From contig NZ_SNUW01000010.1 in NCBI RefSeq assembly GCF_004376845.1, forward strand, positions 1 to 64,000: a stretch of DNA of 64,000 bases, read 5' to 3'. Below are positions 1 to 7,282 of the stretch, one piece after another. A model generated the notes under the pieces. It worked only from the letters and a program-made list of their open reading frames with translations. It was not told where the DNA came from and ran no database searches. The translations under genes were made by a program, and so were the position numbers. How positions within the stretch are numbered: the first letter of the stretch is position 1; each line of letters opens with the position of its first letter. This DNA comes from Psychromonas algarum (GTDB taxonomy: Bacteria > Pseudomonadota > Gammaproteobacteria > Enterobacterales > Psychromonadaceae).

Positions 1-226
1 AGAAATGGACGATGCCAATAAGAAATTGGAAAACGGCCTTGAATCGTTTTATGATAACGTTCGAAGACCGTCTTAAAGACTACGTTTAAAAACCGCAGTT
101 ACACAGAATTATTTACAGGGTCTTATTTTCGGACTTTTGAAAGCTTTGATGTGATGGACGCACCTCCCCTTCTAGCGTCGTTGTACCAAACTAATAGTAC
201 AACCAGTGAGAACAGGAGTAACAAAT
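1..226 (+). mobile_element. Probable left non-coding end of an IS110-family element
   Basis: No convincing gene lies in this stretch. It runs directly into the start of an IS110-type transposase and is therefore most likely the left end of that insertion sequence, cut by the window edge. In IS110 elements one non-coding end can encode the bridge RNA that guides integration, and this segment is in the right place for that, but I did not fold it. The assignment rests only on adjacency to the transposase start. Confidence 0.4.
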
Positions 227-412
227 ATGTCTATTAAAGTTGTCGGTATCGATATAGCAAAAAATCTCTTCCAAGTATGTGTGTTGAGTACTGATGGACA
301 AATTTTGTCAAACAGAAAGATAAAGCGAGATAGGCTTCTTGATACTATCCGCCGGTACTGTCAACTTATCGAGTTTAACCAAGCAAATCCATTAAAATTA
401 GCTCTAAACTAA
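227..412 (+). pseudogene. IS110-family transposase, N-terminal fragment
   Basis: The ATG at 227 follows an AGGAG ribosome binding site, and the N-terminus contains GIDIAKN, the first acidic motif of the RuvC-like DEDD nuclease domain of IS110/IS1111 transposases. Only about 61 residues remain of the 300-400 usual for the family. Similarity ends at LKLAL, just before the conserved EACG-type motif, where the adjoining IS6-like element begins. The serine-containing C-terminal half is absent here, so the gene cannot work. The simplest reading is disruption by insertion or deletion involving the neighbouring IS6 element. Confidence 0.8.
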
Positions 413-415
413 ATT

Positions 416-1111
416 TTAGACACAACTCACCCTATCCCATTCGACAAAGGAACGATCGCGGAAAAAGCGATAATGTTTCGCTTGCATTAAATGTCGACCA
501 GGTCGAAATAAGTTATTAATCACACCATGGCAACTCAAAAAACGTTGAGCTTGACCATGGGATTTGAATCGCCTCATTTGCCTTTCTTGTTGCCGAGTAG
601 GCTGATGTGATAACTCACATCTATTGTTTTCATACTGAACGGTTGAGTGTTCAATACTTGGCATTAATTCTTTTTTTGCGGCGGAGTAAATTGCCAATTT
701 ATCTGTCACAATTTTCAACTGCATCACTCCCTGCCCTTTTAATAACAGCTTAAAGAAACAGATGGCTGCGCCTTTATCTTTGCACTTTTGCACTAAAATA
801 TCTATTTCATCACCGTCTTGATCTACCGCTCGCCAAAGGTAATGTAATACGCCATTGATCTTAATAAAGACCTCATCCAGATACCAAGTATCTCCAAGCT
901 GACTACGGCTCTTTTTTATTTGATTGCAATACATTGCTCCATACTTTTTGCACTACTGACGAATCGTTTCATAACTAACAACGATACTTCTGGCCGCAAG
1001 CAATTCTTCAATATCACAAAAGCTAAGTGTAAATCGATGATAAAGCCAAACTACGTGACTGATTATTTGGGCAGGATAACGATAACCTGCATAGATATTT
1101 AAATTTTTCAT
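416..1111 (-). pseudogene. IS6-family transposase with in-frame amber stop
   Basis: Read from the ATG at 1111 on the minus strand, the frame gives an IS6/IS26-type transposase of about 231 codons: an N-terminal helix-turn-helix part (residues about 1-60), then a DDE domain with the first Asp in WYLDEVFIK, the second in IVTDKLAIY and a Glu in the NNRCELSHQPTR region. Codon 53 (bases 953-955) is TAG where relatives normally have Trp after ETIRQ, so translation is interrupted; the rest of the frame is open to its natural stop. It is probably a recent nonsense mutation, unless an amber suppressor is present. The shorter frame starting at 934 is merely the part after the stop. Confidence 0.85.
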
Positions 1112-1140
1112 CAGCAGATTATCCCACAATTGATTGAGGG

Positions 1141-1160
1141 GTTGTTAAGTTGACAGTGCC
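1141..1160. repeat. Outer terminal inverted repeat of the IS6-like element
   Basis: The sequence ending TTGACAGTGCC (read outward as GGCACTGTCAA...) has the GGCACTG start typical of IS6-family termini and lies 30 bp upstream of the transposase start. I could not find a matching GGCACTG end on the other side near base 410, so that end is degenerate or deleted. Confidence 0.65.
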
Positions 1161-1177
1161 AATCCGCCTAATATTCA

Positions 1178-2755
1178 TTAAAGTAGAATTGTAGATAGAC
1201 ATTGCCCTAATCGAAGTCCTAACAAAGGAGGCACCGCATTTCCTACCTGTGTATACTGGGGCACTTCAAACTTACGCATCTGGCCACCTGTAGTCACCTT
1301 TGAACGAAATACAAAATTATCGGGAAATGACTGAATTCTTGCCATTTCTCGAACAGTTAATACTCGAAGTTCATGTTCATCATAGTGACAAGCATCATCT
1401 GGAATAGATAACGCTGCGGGTGCTGGAGCATCCGCGACTAAAGCTTTTTGTGTTTGTTTTTTTGTTGGATGTGCTTGAAGATATTCAACAAATAGTTTCT
1501 TCGATGAGAAAGCAGAAAGTTCTCCATTCACTTGAAGATATTTATGCTCACGACATACACTCCAAACATCATCAGATAAATCAGTTTCGTTGCCTTTTAA
1601 AACAGTAAATATTTCCAGAGTAATGGAACGTAGACCGATGGCTTGCAACACTTGATACAACCTAAAGCGGCGTTGAACAACTTCACCGTTTCTGCGGAAA
1701 TCATGATTTAATAATGAAATTCGGTTTGGCAGAGCTTCAAATGTCGTATTTAGATTATTTATAAACGCAGAAGGCTCAGCTGGATTATTTTGCTTTAAAT
1801 CATCCAATACATCTTGAACAGTGACTATGTCGCCATTCACTAAATGAGACAAAAATGACTCTTCAAATAACTTAATGTGGATAGGCTTAGTTGCATCAAA
1901 ATAATCAAGATGACCAAAAGGTAATGACTCCCCTAACTCTTGTACTAATTCATAGAACTTAAGTGAGGGTGTAAATAACTGCTCATCTGCACAACCTGCT
2001 TCAAACTGTTGAGCAATTTTTTCATAATGATCATGCCTAACTGCCATCATGATGAAACGAGGACGATTTTGTGCAATACCTGCTAATCGGGCGTTAATGT
2101 GCAAACAAAGAGGCACATATCCAATTGATGCAAATACTTTTGCCACCTCATACCAAGCATGAAAGCTATTGCCCTCAGAATCTTTGAAAGCACGTAGAAT
2201 GCCAGTTACGTTCTCAAGCATGGCAATTTTGGGTTGCGTATGTTGAACAAATTTCGCAAATTCCCATGGAAGCGTATTTTTTTCACAATCACGTTTACGT
2301 AAACCAGCCATACTAAAACTTTGGCATGGTGGTCCACCAGAAACTAAATCAAGTCCTCGCGGTGAACCAAAAGCAGTTCTCAGCTGTGTTACTAATTTTT
2401 CATCTGAATCTAATAGTCTATTTAACTCAACAATACTTCCGACAATTAGCTTACCTTCGAGGTCTAAAGTATTAATAGGTATATCAGTGTTAGCATCAAC
2501 ATGATAAGCAGGGAAGGTAAATGGGTTCTCACGTAAACGAGGCTTTAATTCAGAAAAATTACTATTTAGCCAAAGGGTATGTTGAGCTCGCTCTCCATTA
2601 TTAGCTAACTCTTCTAAGTTTTCATTAAAGAAGTTGTATGCAAATGATTCAGCTGCCATTGGTGAAAGTTCATTGGCCATCGTAAGCTCAAAGCCACTTT
2701 GCTCTAAGCCCAAAGACAATCCACCACACCCTGAAAATAACTCAATATGATTCAC
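1178..2755 (-). CDS. DNA (cytosine-5-)-methyltransferase, modification half of a type II R-M system
   Basis: This is a 525-aa C5-cytosine methyltransferase that transfers a methyl group from AdoMet to cytosine in its target. Visible motifs in order are I FSGCGG (residues 7-12), IV with catalytic Cys144 in GGPPCQSFS, VI ENV (181-183), VIII QNRPRF (229-234), a long variable target-recognition region (about 250-440), and C-terminal motifs IX/X with REMARIQSFP and QVGNAVPP. Initiation is at a GTG with a GAGG Shine-Dalgarno six bases upstream. It is divergent from the MvaI/BcnI-like endonuclease 400 bp away and should protect host DNA from it. Specificity cannot be read from the sequence; a CCNGG-type site is a guess from the partner's family. 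Confidence 0.93.
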   Translation of the reverse strand: MNHIELFSGCGGLSLGLEQSGFELTMANELSPMAAESFAYNFFNENLEELANNGERAQHTLWLNSNFSELKPRLRENPFTFPAYHVDANTDIPINTLDLEGKLIVGSIVELNRLLDSDEKLVTQLRTAFGSPRGLDLVSGGPPCQSFSMAGLRKRDCEKNTLPWEFAKFVQHTQPKIAMLENVTGILRAFKDSEGNSFHAWYEVAKVFASIGYVPLCLHINARLAGIAQNRPRFIMMAVRHDHYEKIAQQFEAGCADEQLFTPSLKFYELVQELGESLPFGHLDYFDATKPIHIKLFEESFLSHLVNGDIVTVQDVLDDLKQNNPAEPSAFINNLNTTFEALPNRISLLNHDFRRNGEVVQRRFRLYQVLQAIGLRSITLEIFTVLKGNETDLSDDVWSVCREHKYLQVNGELSAFSSKKLFVEYLQAHPTKKQTQKALVADAPAPAALSIPDDACHYDEHELRVLTVREMARIQSFPDNFVFRSKVTTGGQMRKFEVPQYTQVGNAVPPLLGLRLGQCLSTILL

Positions 2756-3154
2756 GCATAACCTCGATAATTATAATTTACAGGGTAGATTCTATACAAA
2801 TAGAATCAAATGTCCAGGCCTATCTTTTAGATACAAGCACATTGACAGCTATTCACAATATAATATATTGTTCTTAAAGGCTTCTGAGAGAAGCCAACCT
2901 TTTATAAGTAAAGACCCCTTCTGGTCCTCTCTGTAGATAAACCGACAAAATTGTTGGTGTCGTTTGCAGTTGAGCACAACTCTTACAACACAACTCCTTT
3001 GTAGCTTATCTACCTAGACATTTGTATAGGTGGTTTTCATTCTGCGTCCCCTTACTTTGTCAATTTAGGCTTGAAAGGGGAGCCTGTGAACCAAACGCCT
3101 CAGCGTACCCAATGTTTCTATATTTCTACGCAGAAATAATTTGGGTATAACCTA
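2756..3154. promoter_or_regulatory. Divergent intergenic region of the R-M system
   Basis: This 399-bp gap carries the start signals of both divergent R-M genes. No controller (C-protein) gene is visible. Short inverted repeats occur, for example CGACA...TGTCG around 2941-2961 and two GATAAAC/GTAGCTTATCTAC-like segments. I did not find promoter boxes good enough to assign. The endonuclease ATG at 3155 lacks an obvious Shine-Dalgarno, whereas the methyltransferase has a good one. That bias would favour methylation before restriction. Confidence 0.5.
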
Positions 3155-4600
3155 ATGACAAATCACAATATAACTCTACCTACAATTAATAGAGTTAAAC
3201 AACGCGCTAAAAAGTTAAAAATAGAACGTGATATCTCACACTCAGAAGCCCTTTTACTGATAAGTAGTGAACATGGTTTTTCTGATTGGAAATCATTTCA
3301 AGAAGAGCTAAAAAATAACGAACAAGCCAAAGCCCCTACCCCTCAACCTTCAATAGCATTCGTCGAATATGACGATGTTGAAATGAGCGATGATGATTAT
3401 GACTTGCTTGATCAAGAGCGGGAAGCAGAGTTAGCTGCAGATATTAAGAAAAGAGTCGCTAGTAATAAACGACAACTGACAAAGCTAGGTATTGAATTCT
3501 CTGTGTTTGAGCCAACGATAACGGGCTTAAAAAAATCTATCTTAGATGCAACACAGCAGATTAGAGTCCATTTTGAATTAGAAAACTTTCATTTTTACTG
3601 GGCTCAAGGACAAGGCCCAGACTACAAAGTAATGAAAAATGCGTATCTCTTAAATGATAATGAAGTCACGGAATCAAAAGCCAGTTTATATAGGCCAATG
3701 ACAAAACAAGGTGATCCAAGAGTTTGGTTTAGAAAACTACCTTCTTATACGACACCGGGTGATCAGGTCGCAATAATAATCAAAGACGATGAAACTTATC
3801 TTATTAACCTGACCACTATAGTTATTGAAGAATCATTAAGCGATAGCAAATCCCACATTAAAAGCTTCCTAGACAACTTTGTAACACAGCACAATACGAT
3901 TGCAGATGAGTTGTTAGGGAAATTAAAAGAACTCGCTAAATCACCATTTCCAGCGCTTCGCACAGGTGATACAGCAATTGGTTTTACGCTAGAAGAGAAG
4001 CTGGGAATATCAGCTAACTCTAGCAAACTGCCTGACTATAAAGGTATAGAATTAAAATCAGGTAGAGGTAATAAAACTCGTACAACACTGTTTGCACAAG
4101 TCGCAGATTGGAGCATTAGCCCTTGTAAAAAAAGTGCTGAAATACTGAATAAATACGGTTATGAACGAGAAGATGACTTTAAGTTGTATTGCACAATTAC
4201 TACACAAAGAGAAAATACACAAGGGCTAGCCTTCATCTACGATCAAGCCAAAGACCAATTACAAGAGTGGTATAACAACACAGATCTCGTTGCAGTATGG
4301 CCCGGCGCTTTGTTACGAAAAAGACTGAAAGAGAAGCACGCTGAGACTTTTTGGGTAGAAGCAAAAAGTGAAGTCGTAGATGGGGTAGAGCAATTCCAAT
4401 TATTAAAAGTAACCCATACTAAATCACCAATTCTTAGCCAGCTCTTACCTCTAATACAATCCGGGGTTGTTACCATGGACCACTTAATAAAACGTAATGG
4501 TAGTAATAATCGAGTGAGTGAGAAAGGACCTTTGTTTAAAATAAATAAGCGGGATCTTGAACTGCTATTTCCTCAACCAGTTATTTATTCTTTAATTTAA
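3155..4600 (+). CDS. MvaI/BcnI-family type II restriction endonuclease with long N-terminal extension
   Basis: The C-terminal part (from about residue 262) matches MvaI/BcnI-type monomeric restriction enzymes: LRTGDTAIGFTLEE, then PDYKGIELKS carrying the catalytic D294-x4-E299-x-K301 signature, then a TLFAQ segment. Canonical MvaI is about 250 aa; this protein is 481 aa. Residues 1-55 are helical with an ALLLISSEHGFSDW segment, resembling a small helical domain seen on plasmid-associated proteins, followed by an acidic linker (about 70-95) and a roughly 150-residue region I do not recognise. It pairs with the divergent C5 methyltransferase. The function call is well supported; the cut site and the role of the extension are unknown. 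Confidence 0.88.
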   Translation: MTNHNITLPTINRVKQRAKKLKIERDISHSEALLLISSEHGFSDWKSFQEELKNNEQAKAPTPQPSIAFVEYDDVEMSDDDYDLLDQEREAELAADIKKRVASNKRQLTKLGIEFSVFEPTITGLKKSILDATQQIRVHFELENFHFYWAQGQGPDYKVMKNAYLLNDNEVTESKASLYRPMTKQGDPRVWFRKLPSYTTPGDQVAIIIKDDETYLINLTTIVIEESLSDSKSHIKSFLDNFVTQHNTIADELLGKLKELAKSPFPALRTGDTAIGFTLEEKLGISANSSKLPDYKGIELKSGRGNKTRTTLFAQVADWSISPCKKSAEILNKYGYEREDDFKLYCTITTQRENTQGLAFIYDQAKDQLQEWYNNTDLVAVWPGALLRKRLKEKHAETFWVEAKSEVVDGVEQFQLLKVTHTKSPILSQLLPLIQSGVVTMDHLIKRNGSNNRVSEKGPLFKINKRDLELLFPQPVIYSLI

Positions 4601-4622
4601 TAATAGATACATACAGTGATGA

Positions 4623-4709
4623 GGTGATATTCGAGCAGTCCAAGAGCAACTAGGACATTCTGATTTAAAATATACACACATGCATTATAAGCCGGCAATA
4701 ATTGTATAA
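4623..4709 (+). pseudogene. Relic of a tyrosine recombinase C-terminus
   Basis: The frame reads GDIRAVQEQLGHSDLK followed by YTHMHYKPA and a TAA. This is the DIR-VQ-LGH box of XerCD/integron-type tyrosine recombinases plus a damaged version of the catalytic YTH segment, with residues between box and tyrosine missing. A TGA lies immediately upstream and no start or other catalytic residues remain. It is a short molecular fossil between the endonuclease gene and the intact integrase module, suggesting more than one integration event at this site. Confidence 0.6.
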
Positions 4710-4792
4710 GAGCCTATTATCAGACTAAATAACAGCAAGCCTGATTATCAAAAACTAATTAAATCTAACTCACAATGTCCTTCTTAGCACCT

Positions 4793-4844
4793 TAAAAAAT
4801 AAATCGAGTCAATATGTAAAGTACTTATGCTTATTGACTCGATT
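4793..4844 (-). terminator. Rho-independent terminator of the integrase operon
   Basis: A perfect 13-bp stem (4802-4814 with 4832-4844) with a 17-nt loop is followed on the minus strand by a T-rich run. It lies just past the stop of the 118-aa protein downstream of the integrase. Confidence 0.75.
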
Positions 4845-4854
4845 ACATATCAAA

Positions 4855-5211
4855 TTAATACAAAAACATATCCTGTTGTAGGCTGTTTAATCGCATCAAA
4901 AGGCGGTTCTGTAGTTCACTTACAGGGCAATAAAACTCACACTGATTCAATTCCACTAATTGCTCAAGTAACCATTGTTCAACCATTTGAATGTTAGTCA
5001 GATACTCATAACCAAAGAGTAAAGCAACTGCCCTTTCTTGTTGTTGAATATTTAAGTTTCGACAAAGTATTCGCGCATACTCATAAGTAGACTTTAATAA
5101 CGCCTTGGTTTTAGCAATTCGCTCCGTCTGTAAATAAGCCAACTTCGCTTCACGATGAAGTATTTCATTATCAATTTGTTGCACTATTGGATGATCTTGG
5201 ACACTAAGCAT
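4855..5211 (-). CDS. Hypothetical 118-aa protein translationally coupled to the integrase
   Basis: I do not recognise this protein. Its ATG at 5211 overlaps the last codons of the integrase (ACAATGCTTAG) and is preceded by GGAG inside the integrase gene, so translation is probably coupled. It begins MLSVQDHPIV, has no signal peptide or membrane segment, and appears mostly alpha-helical and rich in Gln and Leu, with a likely coiled coil around residues 10-45. A longer reading upstream would lie inside the integrase and is unlikely. A terminator follows directly, making it the last gene of the xis-int operon. A role in recombination or element maintenance is only a guess. Confidence 0.7.
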   Translation of the reverse strand: MLSVQDHPIVQQIDNEILHREAKLAYLQTERIAKTKALLKSTYEYARILCRNLNIQQQERAVALLFGYEYLTNIQMVEQWLLEQLVELNQCEFYCPVSELQNRLLMRLNSLQQDMFLY

Positions 5212-6388
5212 TGTTTTCTCCTTGTGTTTCGATATAACGATCAAAAGCACTACCATCTTGACGAGTAAGATTGGGTACATAACGCGAATAGACACGAAAC
5301 AACATCGTCGTAGTGCTATGCCCCATTTGTTGAGCAATCCATTCTGGTGACTCACCTGCGGCTAATAGTAGAGTCGCAAAGGTGTGACGAGTTTGATAAG
5401 GATTACGGTACTTAAATTTCAAACGCTGAAGCATTGGCTCCCAAATAACGCGACTGATTGTCTGATAATTGAAGGGTTTGCCATCTTTTTTACAGAAGAC
5501 AAATGGCCCTAAGTGCTTGGTCATTTTCATCTGGATTTTTAATGCCTCTACAACGCGGTCAGTTAATTGAATGACACGATTGGATCCATCTGTTTTGGCT
5601 TCTGTCATCACTCCTTTTACAAGGCTTTGATCAATGTAGATTTGCTTTTTATCTAAATCGACTTTGTCCCAATGAAGTCCATCTATTTCCCCCGTTCTCA
5701 ACCCAGTGAAGAAACGCACTGTGTAATAAGGTTTAAAATCTTCTGGTGCTGTTTTGATAAGTCGTTCAACTTCATTCAAAGAGAATGGGTTTACCTCTGT
5801 ACGAGGGACTTTTAAGGCTTTTATATTTTTCCAAGGTGTCGTAAACTCATAGCGATCAGCGGCTTCGTTAAGCATCATTCTTAGTGGTGTCATGATATGA
5901 TTGATACGAGAGGTCGACAGTGTTTTCTTTGTTCGAGTCTGGACTTTGGCGAGAGCAGCTCGAAACGTTAAGATATCTTGTTTTTTGATGACGCTGATCT
6001 TCATTTTTCCAAACGCAGGAATAATGTGAGACTCTAAGATACCTTCGATAGATTCCTTATGACTTTGACGCCATTCAATGGCTTTTTCATTAAACCAAAT
6101 GACAGAAAACTCTTTTACTGTTGGTGCATCAGTACTGTTAAAATAATTTGATGCTGTTTGTTTGCGTTCTTGAATTTCTATAAATTTCGCTGCACGTTTA
6201 CTGTTTGGAAAGTATTTACAAAAATCAAAAGTATTCAACATAATTTCTGCCTCTATTACTTTTAATAGTTTTTCCATACGTTTACGATTTGCAGGAGTAT
6301 CAACTAATTTTGTTTGTTCTCTGCAACGAAGCCCTTGAGCTCTAAACTCAAGCACTAACATATTACTTCTTACACTTATATTTCCCAT
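5204..6388 (-). CDS. Tyrosine-type site-specific integrase of a tRNA-Gly-associated element
   Basis: A 394-aa phage/ICE-type integrase that would cut and rejoin DNA at att sites. Residues 1-70 look like an Arm-DNA-binding (DUF3596-like) domain, about 90-180 the SAM-like core-binding domain, and 200-380 the catalytic domain. Catalytic residues are Arg231 in TGLRTGEI, Arg334 in PYQTRHTFAT (the usual HxxR box reads YxxR, common in this subfamily), His357 in MGHS and nucleophile Tyr367. The ATG at 6388 has GAGGT seven bases upstream; a longer in-frame start at 6463 would overlap the excisionase-like gene and lacks that support. It is the second gene of an operon ending at the 118-aa protein. Confidence 0.92.
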   Translation of the reverse strand: MGNISVRSNMLVLEFRAQGLRCREQTKLVDTPANRKRMEKLLKVIEAEIMLNTFDFCKYFPNSKRAAKFIEIQERKQTASNYFNSTDAPTVKEFSVIWFNEKAIEWRQSHKESIEGILESHIIPAFGKMKISVIKKQDILTFRAALAKVQTRTKKTLSTSRINHIMTPLRMMLNEAADRYEFTTPWKNIKALKVPRTEVNPFSLNEVERLIKTAPEDFKPYYTVRFFTGLRTGEIDGLHWDKVDLDKKQIYIDQSLVKGVMTEAKTDGSNRVIQLTDRVVEALKIQMKMTKHLGPFVFCKKDGKPFNYQTISRVIWEPMLQRLKFKYRNPYQTRHTFATLLLAAGESPEWIAQQMGHSTTTMLFRVYSRYVPNLTRQDGSAFDRYIETQGENNA

Positions 6389-6396
6389 TTTTAACC

Positions 6397-6609
6397 TCAC
6401 ATGCCGATTGTTAATGTATTTAATGAAACACCATTCAACATTTCTTCTTCGATACGCTCCCATAGATACAAAATTTTTCTTCCGCCAAATGGGCGAATAT
6501 AATGCACCCCTTCGAATAGCACTGAATCTTTCAATTGTTCACGAATTGTTCTTTGATCATATTTAATGCGTTCTGATAACTCAGAAGTTGTCATATATGT
6601 AATATTCAT
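6397..6609 (-). CDS. Excisionase-like small DNA-binding protein
   Basis: A 70-aa protein with a winged-helix/MerR-like pattern: TTSELSERIKYDQRTIREQ as the recognition helix, then GVHYIRPFGGRKILYLW as the wing. This is the architecture of excisionases and AlpA-type recombination directionality factors that bend DNA at att sites. A TAGGAG sits upstream of the ATG. Its TGA overlaps the integrase Shine-Dalgarno, leaving eight bases between genes, so the two are probably co-translated. The excisionase call is inferred from fold pattern and position. Confidence 0.7.
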   Translation of the reverse strand: MNITYMTTSELSERIKYDQRTIREQLKDSVLFEGVHYIRPFGGRKILYLWERIEEEMLNGVSLNTLTIGM

Positions 6610-6693
6610 AATATAATCTCCTATTAATAAAACTAACTGTCTAAAGAGAACTTTAATCTCCTACAGGTCAAAATATAGCATTAAAATATAACA

Positions 6694-6720
6694 TTGCAAG
6701 ACATTTTGTCTCGCTATAGA
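6694..6720 (+). promoter_or_regulatory. Candidate promoter with overlapping operator palindrome for the XRE gene
   Basis: A TTGCAA (6694-6699) and a TATAGA (6715-6720) flank a perfect 13-bp palindrome AGACA-TTT-TGTCT (6699-6711) in the spacer. The spacing is 15 bp, slightly short. The palindrome lies where the product of the gene 26 bp downstream could repress itself, and a second TGTCT half-site near 6648 lies on the divergent xis-int side. Confidence 0.5.
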
Positions 6721-6745
6721 ACATTTTTTAACTAAGGAGAACATT

Positions 6746-6952
6746 TTGAAGTGTCATTTATCAAAAATCATGGGAGTTAAGCGATTAAAAATCGCAGATG
6801 TAGCAAGAGATACAGGAATCAATAGAGGGACGATCACAAGGTTATATAACGAGACGGCAACAAGAGTTGAACTGGAAGCAATTGATGCGTTGTGTGCTTA
6901 TTTAGATGTGCCTATTGGGGAGTTATTTGAAGCAGGTGAATTAATAAAATAA
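6746..6952 (+). CDS. Small Cro/CI-type (XRE) helix-turn-helix regulator
   Basis: A 68-aa protein consisting almost entirely of one XRE helix-turn-helix domain: KIADVARDTGINRGTITRLYN is the HTH, and LDAIDALCAYLDVPIGELFE-like sequence forms the closing helices. It starts at TTG behind a strong AAGGAG. It is divergent from the excisionase/integrase genes with a palindromic operator candidate between them, as in small temperate elements whose repressor controls integration and excision. Whether it acts as repressor or activator cannot be told from sequence. Confidence 0.85.
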   Translation: MKCHLSKIMGVKRLKIADVARDTGINRGTITRLYNETATRVELEAIDALCAYLDVPIGELFEAGELIK

Positions 6953-7015
6953 TTAAAAGTATTTTATTTTGTATGGTTAAGGGAAATGTAACGTGGGAAC
7001 GACAATAAATAGCAT

Positions 7016-7045
7016 TTGCCACAGATTGGCCACAAAGTTGCCACA
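7016..7045. repeat. Three GCCACA repeats at 11-bp phase, candidate integrase arm sites
   Basis: GCCACA occurs at 7018, 7029 and 7040, exactly 11 bp apart, each preceded by TTG/TTGG/GTT. The repeats lie between the element's regulator gene and the tRNA-Gly 3' end. One-helical-turn phasing and this position suggest arm-type binding sites for the N-terminal domain of the integrase. Confidence 0.55.
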
Positions 7046-7071
7046 AATTAATTTTATTGGAAAGCAGAAAC

Positions 7072-7100
7072 AAAAAAACCAAGCACAAGTGCTTGGTTTT
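7072..7100 (-). terminator. Terminator of the tRNA operon
   Basis: The hairpin CCAAGCAC/GTGCTTGG (7079-7096) is followed on the minus strand by seven T residues, 15 bp past the tRNA-Gly CCA end. Confidence 0.85.
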
Positions 7101-7114
7101 AAAGTATAAATAGT

Positions 7115-7189
7115 TGGAGCGGGCAGCGGGAATCGAACCCGCATTATCAGCTTGGAAGGCTGGAGTAATAGCCATTATACGATGCCCGC
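7115..7189 (-). tRNA. tRNA-Gly (anticodon TCC)
   Basis: The 75-nt minus-strand sequence begins GCGGGCATCG, has anticodon loop CTTCCAA (anticodon TCC), T-loop GGTTCGATTCC and ends GCCCGCTCCA with CCA encoded. The acceptor stem pairs GCGGGC with GCCCGC. Last of three tRNA genes in one operon. Its 3' end borders the integration module, so it is the likely attachment gene. Confidence 0.96.
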
Positions 7190-7282
7190 AAATAGTGCAT
7201 CAATTATAGCAAAGCTATAAAGCAAAAAACAATGCGCTGCATTGTTATTTACTGTCTCACTGTGACAAGTGAGATAAAAATA

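Noticed and set aside
920-1102. 60-residue plus-strand frame over the IS6-like element
   Set aside because: It lies antisense to the N-terminal part of the IS6 transposase pseudogene, which explains the sequence; no ribosome binding site.
2756-3154. Possible integron attC site or small gene between the R-M genes
   Set aside because: No RYYYAAC/GTTRRRY core pair and no open frame with a ribosome binding site were seen; only short inverted repeats.
6389-6463. Longer N-terminus for the integrase starting at 6463
   Set aside because: It overlaps the excisionase-like gene out of frame, and the ATG at 6388 has its own Shine-Dalgarno and matches the family start.
6912-7175. 87-residue minus-strand frame across the tRNA-Gly gene
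   Set aside because: It reads through the tRNA, its terminator and the phased repeats; composition is not protein-like.
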